The translations under genes were made by a program, and so were the position numbers. 64,000 nucleotides of DNA from positions 1,272,451-1,336,450 of the forward strand of contig QEOQ01000180.1 of assembly GCA_010279815.1 (NCBI GenBank), in the 5' to 3' direction. Source of the stretch: Brachionus plicatilis (lineage: Eukaryota > Rotifera > Eurotatoria > Ploima > Brachionidae). Each line of letters opens with the position of its first letter. The stretch's first letter is position 1. The notes beneath the pieces are model-generated. The model was given only the letters and a program-made list of their open reading frames with translations, ran no database searches and was not told the origin of the DNA. Shown piece after piece: positions 56,401 through 64,000 of the stretch.

Positions 56401-59400
56401 TAGCAAACTTGGAAGAGTACTGCGTCAGCCATTTATTAAATTTGTGTCTCATTCAGCCTCATATATTTGCTTTCTATGTAATTTTTTAAAAAGATGATTG
56501 TTAATATTATTTAACCAAATATTTGTTTAAGTTTTATTAATTTTGGCATCGCTGCGGATAGAGTCGTTCTTTACTGGTGATGAAAGTATCGAGGATCATA
56601 ACAAAGAAAAACGCGGACCAAAACCAACAAACATAGAGTGGATGATATTTTGTTACGTTGCAAGTAAAATTTTGACTTTAAACATCCGGGTTTAATTTTG
56701 TTCATAAACTAAGATTAAAAGGTTTCGTTTGGACAGAAATAAAGCAATTGTACAACGAAGGACTCATTGAGTATCTAAACAATTGGTAGGTTAATTGGAA
56801 ATTTTGGTGAAATTTTATTTTTTATTTTTAAAAAAAGGTGGAATTTACTTGATTTTATTACTAATACTCTTTACATAACCACAATAGTTTTGAAAATAAT
56901 ATCTTATATCATAGTTCAAAATGAGATTAGTGCGGGAAAGGATACGTATAATTTGAATCGAGAAAAATGGGATCCATGGGACCCCACATTGATAAGGTAT
57001 TAATTTAAAAAAATTAAAGGGCCTGTTGAACCTGATCATAAGCGATTGAATGATTTTCTTTCTTGAACAGTCAAATTGATTGACAGAAATTTAACATTTT
57101 ATTATTTTTGAGATTTAATCTTTAATCCAAAATAAGATGCTAAAAATAAAGAGAAAAAAATCATTATTACTTATTTTAATATTCAATGGTTACTGATCAC
57201 AAGGTTAAATAAACCCAAATTTTAAAAATTAAAAATTAAATTTAAATTTTGTGTTTTTTATCAGCGAGGGTATTTTTGCCATCGCCAATGTTTTTAGTTC
57301 ATTGAAATTAGTTTATATGTTTACAATAAATCCGCATCTAGGCCCATTGCAAATTTCGTTGGGTCGAATGGTTTTCGATATCATGAAATTCGCAGTTTTT
57401 ATTCTGTTAGTGATTTTTTCATTTAGTTGTGGCCTAAATCAATTATATTGGTATTATGCTCAAATGAGATCAAAAAAATGTACTGAACGCGAATTCGATG
57501 ATCCAGAAGAACAAGAAGAGTGTTTTTTAAAAATCAAATACTTTTCAAAGTAGAATTTTATTAAATTACTTTTTTTTTATTTTTATTTAATTATTTTTGT
57601 AAAGTCTATTCGAAGCTTTACAAACACTTTATTGGGGAATATTTGGACTAATAGATAAAGATCGTTTAGAGTCATTGTACAGAAAGCACACATTCACTAT
57701 GTTTATTGGTCTCTTAATGTTCGGAGTCTATTGTTGTATAATGATTATTGTATTGATAAATATGCTTATTGCTATGATGAGCAGTTCTTACCAACTAATT
57801 GCGGTAATTTTTTTTAACAAAATTTAAAAGAAATTAATAATTAATATTCATTATTTTAGAACCAAGCTGATGATGAATGGAAAGTATGATTTTTCAAAAT
57901 TTTTCATATCACTAATTTTTTCATCTGCAATTTAAAAAATTCGGATTATAATTTTTATTAATTTCTAAATTTAAAATTAGGCAAGATTATTAATGTAAAT
58001 TTTTGCAAAAAATTTTCTTGGGATTAAATAAAAATACAGATTAGATCCTTTAAAAATTTGATTAAATCTTTTTAATGATGATTATTTAAACTTTAATTTT
58101 CATGATTTTAAGCAATTTGCTAGTTTATGAAATAAGGATCAAAAATTTCCATTTTAAAAATTATTAAAATTTCAAATATTATTTTTGGAATTTTTAATGG
58201 GGGTTAAAAAAAGAATGCTTAAAAGCTTGACAATAAAAAATATCCTTCTATTAAATTCCATTGAATTCCACAAATCAACATTAAAATTTTGATAATTTTT
58301 AAAAAGGAAATTTTTGGTCCTTATTTTGTTTAAATAAATTAAAATTAAATTTTATTTTAGCTTGAGCCTGACCATTTTATTTTAGCTTGATACCATATTT
58401 CAAATTTAATAATTTATAAAAAAAGCTTCAAAATTTAACAAATACAAATGAAAATAAAGAAAAATTATAAAACTAAAATTGAGGATCATTATCGTCTTGT
58501 TTTTAAATAAACAATAAGCATGTAAAGAAAGTCAAGTCTGGATAATTGTTATTAGAAAATCATTTTGATTTTATTCAACTCTTAAAGAATTTAAAAATGT
58601 ATCTTCTTGATATCAGAGATAAAATTTCTTTCAACAATCTTATAAAATAAGATTATACTCTACAATCTTCTGGCAAAAAATAAAAACTCAAAGAAGGAAT
58701 TATTCACCTAATCAAATATAAACTTTTACTTCAAACGACTAATTTTTAAAAATATATTTTCTGGATTTTATACAATAAATTTCTTTTATAATAATTTTTA
58801 GATTTAACGAAAATGGAATTCAAATCTTGTAAAACAAGAATTTTATCTCATAAAATATTCTTTTTCTCTCATAAATGATTTAAAATCATTTTAACTTTTT
58901 GATACTTTTTAAGTTATAAATTTTGCTAAAATTCCTTTATTTTAGTTTGCACGATCAAAACTCTGGGTTTCATATTTTGAAGAAGGAAGCACACTTCCTG
59001 CTCCTTTTAACATCATCCCGAGTCCAAAATCACTTAACTACTTATTTAGATGGCTTTATAAAAAGCTGTTTTGTGCCCAACTTCAAAAACGGAAACAGCA
59101 AAGATGGTTAAGTATTCGGGTAAGAATTTGTTTAATTTTTGTCTACGAATAAAAGCTCAAGGTAATTTATAAAGAAAATAATGAGAAAAATTAGTGAACG
59201 TGAATACAAATATCAAAGTGTCATCAAAGAAATTGTCAAACGGTATATAATGCGCAAGCAGCAGAGAGATCTAAATGCTGGTGTCACTGAAGACGACTTA
59301 AATGAAATTAAGCAGGATATTTCTAGTTTAAGATTTGAGCTTCTTGAAATTTTTAAAAATAATCAATTTAAAGTTGACATTCATAAACAAAATCCAAGTA

Positions 59401-60001
59401 AACAACAGAAAAATTTTGCAGAATTTAAAAAATAATCCTTTTTAAAGTAAAAAGAAAACGAGGAAAGCTCAACTTAGAAAAAGCGATGGCCCAAAACATG
59501 TTTGACGAGAACAATCTAAATTTATTTGATTCATTTAAGCTAAAAACACGGAATAAACAACATTCAGTGGACACAGATAGTAATTTTAAGAACAGCAAAA
59601 GAAGCAATTGTTCAAACAATACAGAGAATAATCGAGAACTAAATTTTAAGGAAGTTCGAGAGACCAAAAATAAAGCAAGCCAACCAGGTACTCCGGCGAT
59701 GTACAGAATTGCTATGAGATTAAAGCGCTTGACTGATTTAAAGTTAAAAAAAACTAGTTCTGGTACAGTTTTTGAGTCCAGTCAGTCCAAATTAAATGAA
59801 GCCAAAAGTGAAAAAACTCTTAATAAACAAAACACGTCTATTGAAGTAGTGGATGATAATTTTAACACTAAAATAAGTTGGTTTTATTAAATTTCATTTT
59901 GAATTTTTTTTTTATTTTTTAATAATTTAGATGAAAGCAATATAAATTTTATTGAATCAGATGAAAAAAGCTCTTTTCATGAACGAATAACCGAAGTTTA
60001 G
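53463..60001 (+). CDS. TRPC4/5-like cation channel
   Basis: Seventeen exons: 53463-53891, 53945-53986, 54042-54110, 55324-55395, 55574-55711, 55774-56166, 56243-56477, 56532-56663, 56722-56785, 56838-56996, 57265-57549, 57605-57803, 57860-57883, 58946-59119, 59175-59397, 59448-59876 and 59931-60001 (1045 aa). The N-terminus carries ankyrin repeats ([45 protein letters not shown]). Next come the TRPC blocks [27 protein letters not shown] and [13 protein letters not shown], then S1-S6 (exons 7-12). The pore helix is [11 protein letters not shown] (the LFW motif reads LYW). An exofacial Cys pair 14 apart lies in exon 11. The TRP box is EWKFAR, residues 745-750. The C-terminus has the CIRB-like [14 protein letters not shown] and [10 protein letters not shown]. 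The tail ends ITEV, a class I PDZ-ligand pattern like TTRL of TRPC4/5. Exon 13 has only 24 nt. Plasma-membrane Ca2+-permeable channel, PLC-coupled by family knowledge. Confidence 0.93.
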
Positions 60002-60010
60002 ATTATTAAA

Positions 60011-60016
60011 AATAAA
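60011..60016 (+). terminator. AATAAA polyadenylation signal of the TRPC gene
   Basis: Canonical hexamer 10 nt after the stop of the last exon, supporting the predicted gene end. Confidence 0.65.
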
Positions 60017-63000
60017 GAAAAATAATTTTAGATATTATTCCAATTTGTTAAAATAAATATTGCATATCATTGAATACGTGTTTTAAGCAAAGTTAAATCC
60101 CATTACCAAATGTTTAATTGGTGCTGTCATTCAATTTGGTAAATTAGTTTTGTCACTTTTACTATTGAGAAAGAAACAGAAAAAACTGAGCTTAAATACT
60201 TTTTGTATCGACTAATAAAAAAAAATTTAACTGTATTAATTCTCACATTTCTTTATCTATGAATATTTTATTTTTAAATTTTATTTTTAATAAATAATAT
60301 ATAAAAATTTGTTTTTTTTAAATTCATATCAGATAAAATTGTTTTAGTATACAATAATCTATTATTTTTAGATATTATCAGAAAAAATTAATATAATTTA
60401 TTTTGTAGCACCCTTGTGACTTTTAAATAGAAAAACTCTTTAATTTTCAAATTATTTTTTGTTTCAAAACAAACGTATGATTAGTTATATTTATTATCTC
60501 AAACGGTTAGAACAAAATTTAGAGTAATTTTACAAAAAAGTTATTTAATAGCTAAATATTACAGCCTATTGCCAAACTAGTCAAGTCTCTAAACTTTAAA
60601 AAAAAAATATTATATTTATTTTAAAAATAATTTTTAGGTTTTTTTTGAGACGTACCAGGTGAATACATAGTACTTTTGAACAAGCATAAAGAATCCAGAA
60701 AAATACGTAAATTTTAACTTTTGGAAATAATTTAAATAAATACACTGTACTAATTATTTTATGATTTTTTTGATAAAGTATCTTTCTTATTTAAAGAGCT
60801 CACTAGTTGAATTTTTTTAACGTCAAAAATTAAGTTCAAAGATTAGTATTTTAAATAAATGAACTATTTTTCCAAAAAATTAAAAGGAATTATTTAGTTA
60901 AATAAATAAGGATAAACAAAAGTACACTTATCGAGGTTTAGATAATAAGAAAATTAAAAATTAAAAATCCTTTCTGCACTTTTTGTACTTTTTGATAATT
61001 AAAATAAAGATTTTAATTGATTAAAAGTTAATTGATTTATTTAAATTTTAACAGTTCTCTAATCTACAACATATTCGAATCTCTAAACCAGGGGTTCCGT
61101 CCTTGATTTAACTTTTAATTTAATGTTTAAAATAGCCAAAAAGTAAAGAAAGTGCAAAAAGGAAAATGTTTTTTTAAATTTTTTAAAATTCATTGTCTAT
61201 CCATGCAAACTCATTGTTTAAAAAAAATATTTTTCAGACAGGTTTTGGAACTTTTATATCTATTTATTTATTTTATTATTTTTATTTATTTCTAGTGGGA
61301 ATTAAACCTCTAACTCTCTGCTTGTATGCCTATCAAAAAAAATAGCAAAATAATTAATTTGTTTAAATAAAAGCAACCAGGCTAACCCCAGATTCTAAAC
61401 AAAAAAATTAAATGATAGGTATGCATTTAATGATTCAAGATTACTTTGATCATTTTGATGCATAAATTAGATCTTTGTTTTTAATTTAATCATTTTCAGA
61501 GCTTTTCAATTTGATTAAATTAATTGTAGCAAATAATATGAATTTTTCAAATATTTTCTCTACTGATCTTGAAAGTTTCAATTTTTTATTTTTAAATTTA
61601 TAAAACAAAATCCGAATGACAAATTTAAAATTTTTTTAAAACTTTCAAGAAACAACAAAAAATGTTAGAACTTTTATTCCTATTGTAAAAATTTATCTAG
61701 TAATGAAACAAAGTGAAACTAAAGTGAATGTTTGCAAAAACTCGGCAAATTAATCAAGTATTTTTATCTATTCATTTTAACAATGTGCATTTTTCAGAAA
61801 TATTTGCAGCAAACAGAATATGTTTCGCTGTTTTATTTTTAGAAAAATTTATGATATTTTTGCTTTTTTTTGAAAGTTTTTTATAAAATTTCACAATTCT
61901 CTAATATTTAGAGAATTAATTTTTTTAAATTTTATCCTCTATTTATTTTTGGTTGGCAATAAATGATTCAATTAAAATTTGTCTACCGATTACACATTTA
62001 GGATTGTCAATGTATTTATTAAATAAAATTATAATTTATGAAAGAAAATTTTTTAGACCTAGACCAATTTTTTGTTCAAAATGCAAATAATTTAAGCAAA
62101 ACTCCTTTGAATTTTTTTAGAACCATTACTAAAGGATATGTCTCCAGTATTTGTTTCATTAGTTTTTGAGCAAAGCTGAGTAATGAAATGCAATATTGAT
62201 CAAATATATTAAAAACACATGACTCGAATTGCTGCTTGTTTATCTTATTCGTAAAACAATTTGTTCTTTCCAAAATTACTTTACCTGAAGGTCGAAAGTA
62301 TGTTATCTATGAATATATTTTTTTTATTTACAGAATATCTAAAAAAATGATCTTAAGTTGAAAAATTAAAATTTTTTGTTACTTTTTGAGACGTATTTGT
62401 TAACCTTGAGAGCTATAAAAGAATTAATTTTAAATTTTTTATATATTTTATTATGATATCAATTTAAATATAAAGCTATTGAAAAAATTAGCTATTTAAA
62501 AATCATGTGATTATTTTAAGCTTTTTTTCGATTTATCTCGAAAAATTTTTTAATTAATAGCTGATTTTTATAAAAATATAAAAATATTTTGCTGAATAGA
62601 AAAGTATGACTTTTGGATTTCAACTATTTAATTTTTTATCTTTTCATACGCTGGTAACTAGCAACAAGAAACTACAAATTTAAAATACCAAGCGCCTTTT
62701 TTACATAAATTAAACAAGTTTTTTGGTTTTAATAGGCTTTAATGTTTAATCTAGCCATTTCAATTGATGCAAGCTTCAACCCTATTTAAACAATATTTCT
62801 GAAAATTTTTTTTGTGAATAATAGAAGTAAAAAAATTTTGATTATGATTTTCAAACTAATTCTCATAATTAAAAAAAAAGTTTAATTAGGGAAAATAATC
62901 TTAATATTGATATTATTTCAAAAATATTTTTGCACTAATTCTCTGTCTGTAATATATGTAAATTATCTTTGATAAAAACAGTGTCTGGAACTCATATTTT

Positions 63001-63185
63001 TTTTCATTTTATTTTTTAATCAATTATTGGCTCAATTAAATTTGTTTCTTTTCAAAAATCAGATAAAATAGAGCCACAATTTCTATTAAAATCAAAAAAT
63101 TGATGGTTTAGATAAAATATGCAATCAAATAGTTTTAAGTAAGTTTTTTATTGATTAATTTCAATTATTTTAATATTTTTCTTAG
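60017..63185. other. AT-rich intergenic DNA
   Basis: No recognised exon, RNA gene or TIR element. Open frames are short and AT-driven. Confidence 0.5.
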
Positions 63186-63275
63186 TGTTGACTTAGAGAT
63201 AGAGAATGATGAAAAAAGCGATAATGGAACAACTGAATCGGTTGATGAAGGTAAAGAAATTCACGGAGTTTTTAT
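63186..63275 (+). CDS. Candidate isolated internal exon, acidic
   Basis: A T-rich tract and TTAG acceptor (63182-63185) precede an open frame VDLEIENDEKSDNGTTESVD, then EGKEIHGVF. The frame runs to a consensus GTAAGT donor at 63276. Codon use is less AT-biased than the flanks. It could belong to a gene continuing beyond the window or to an unseen alternative 3' part of the TRPC transcript. No family recognised. Confidence 0.35.
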
Positions 63276-64000
63276 GTAAGTAGTCACTCTAGTAATCAAA
63301 AATATAGTTCATAAATAAGTTAATCGAAATTTATCATTAAAAAAGAATAAAAATTTAAACAATATTCAAATTTGACAATTATTTTATCTAGAAAAAAAAG
63401 CAGAAAATTTTTAATTTTAAATCTGACAGTACCGTAAATGCTCTCAAAATGAAATTTAAATCTCAATTGATTAATGACTTTTTAAAGTTTACATTTACGG
63501 ACCAAGACAATTCATGAAAAAACACTGTATTAAAATTTTACAAATTTATGTAAGTAATCGATGAATATAAAGATTTAATAGAATCTAAAAGGGTAAAATT
63601 CACTTAATAACAAAATAGGTATTTGTCTTTTTATTTAAAAAATCGATAATTTTAAGCGTACTAGAGGAATTTGTTTAATTTTTGGATTAAAAAATATTCA
63701 TAGAAAATTTTAAACAATAATTTTTTTGAAATAAATAGAATTTTTAACTTATTTCAGTCGGAAGAATTTTATATTCATTAAGTATGTTAAAAATAAACAA
63801 ATGAAAATTTAAGATAAGAGCTTTTAAAATTTTCCCCTTAATTTTGATATTTTGTTAATGGCTTTTAAATGTAATTATTTTAAATGATGTAAATACTTCA
63901 GAAATTAAACTTGAAGCATTTTTTTTAAAATTTATATCTTCTCTTTATTTTTTAGTTGTTGTCAATTAATTTTATTTTATTTGAAAAACTGAAAAAAAAA
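63276..64000. other. AT-rich DNA with a short inverted repeat
   Basis: CCGTAAATG at 63432-63440 and CATTTACGG at 63492-63500 form a 69-bp inverted pair whose ends resemble the ACCGTAAAT termini of the MITE at 8088-8316. Nothing else recognised. Confidence 0.45.

Overview
The window is nuclear DNA of a small-genome metazoan. It is extremely AT-rich outside coding exons. Genes are split by very short GT-AG introns (mostly 38-70 nt), and the readable proteins are animal families: PYM, CDK7, Shroom ASD2, a TRIM-NHL relative, an SLC34 Na/phosphate cotransporter and a TRPC channel. Base composition, intron size, TIR-MITE load and a cluster of small LEA-like (SMP-motif) proteins fit a monogonont rotifer such as Brachionus. 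That assignment is inference; no species-diagnostic marker is visible.

Layout. 2.3-4.7 kb holds a convergent pair, PYM (+) and CDK7 (-), with 193 bp between stop codons. 5.7-6.3 kb (-) is a compact gene ending in a Shroom ASD2 domain. 6.8-13.7 kb (-) is dominated by one 837-codon low-complexity exon, unusually GC-rich for this window. It probably splices across about 4.2 kb of nested terminal-inverted-repeat elements, including a TA-flanked element with a GGAATGGAAC-like minisatellite and an assembly gap, to a small terminal exon at 6771-6941. 14-23.4 kb is gene-poor. 23.4-26.7 kb carries four small SMP-motif genes; two are identical copies in a large inverted duplication that also captured a frameshifted fragment of the NHL gene found 8 kb away. 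27.4-32.1 kb is a mobile-element zone: palindromic MITE, hAT-like TIR element, MULE-like remnant with an AT-hook, 5'-truncated LINE reverse transcriptase, and a tRNA-headed SINE with a 15-bp target duplication. 32.4-35.0 kb (-) is a RING-less TRIM-NHL protein. 35.4-37.9 kb contains three more TIR elements. 39.2-41.1 kb (+) is an intronless SLC34 transporter with altered QSSS motifs. 41-53.4 kb is gene-poor apart from a decayed LINE fragment. 53.5-60.0 kb (+) is a 17-exon TRPC4/5-like channel of 1045 aa ending in a PDZ-ligand-like tail. A candidate orphan exon lies at 63186-63275.

The genes do not form one pathway; this is ordinary animal gene order with accessory repeats. The best candidate for something undescribed is the SMP-motif cluster: four small Gly/His/Ala-rich proteins with a shared upstream module, one with a Cys/His-rich head and two kept identical in an inverted duplication. 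It plausibly belongs to dormancy or desiccation biology.
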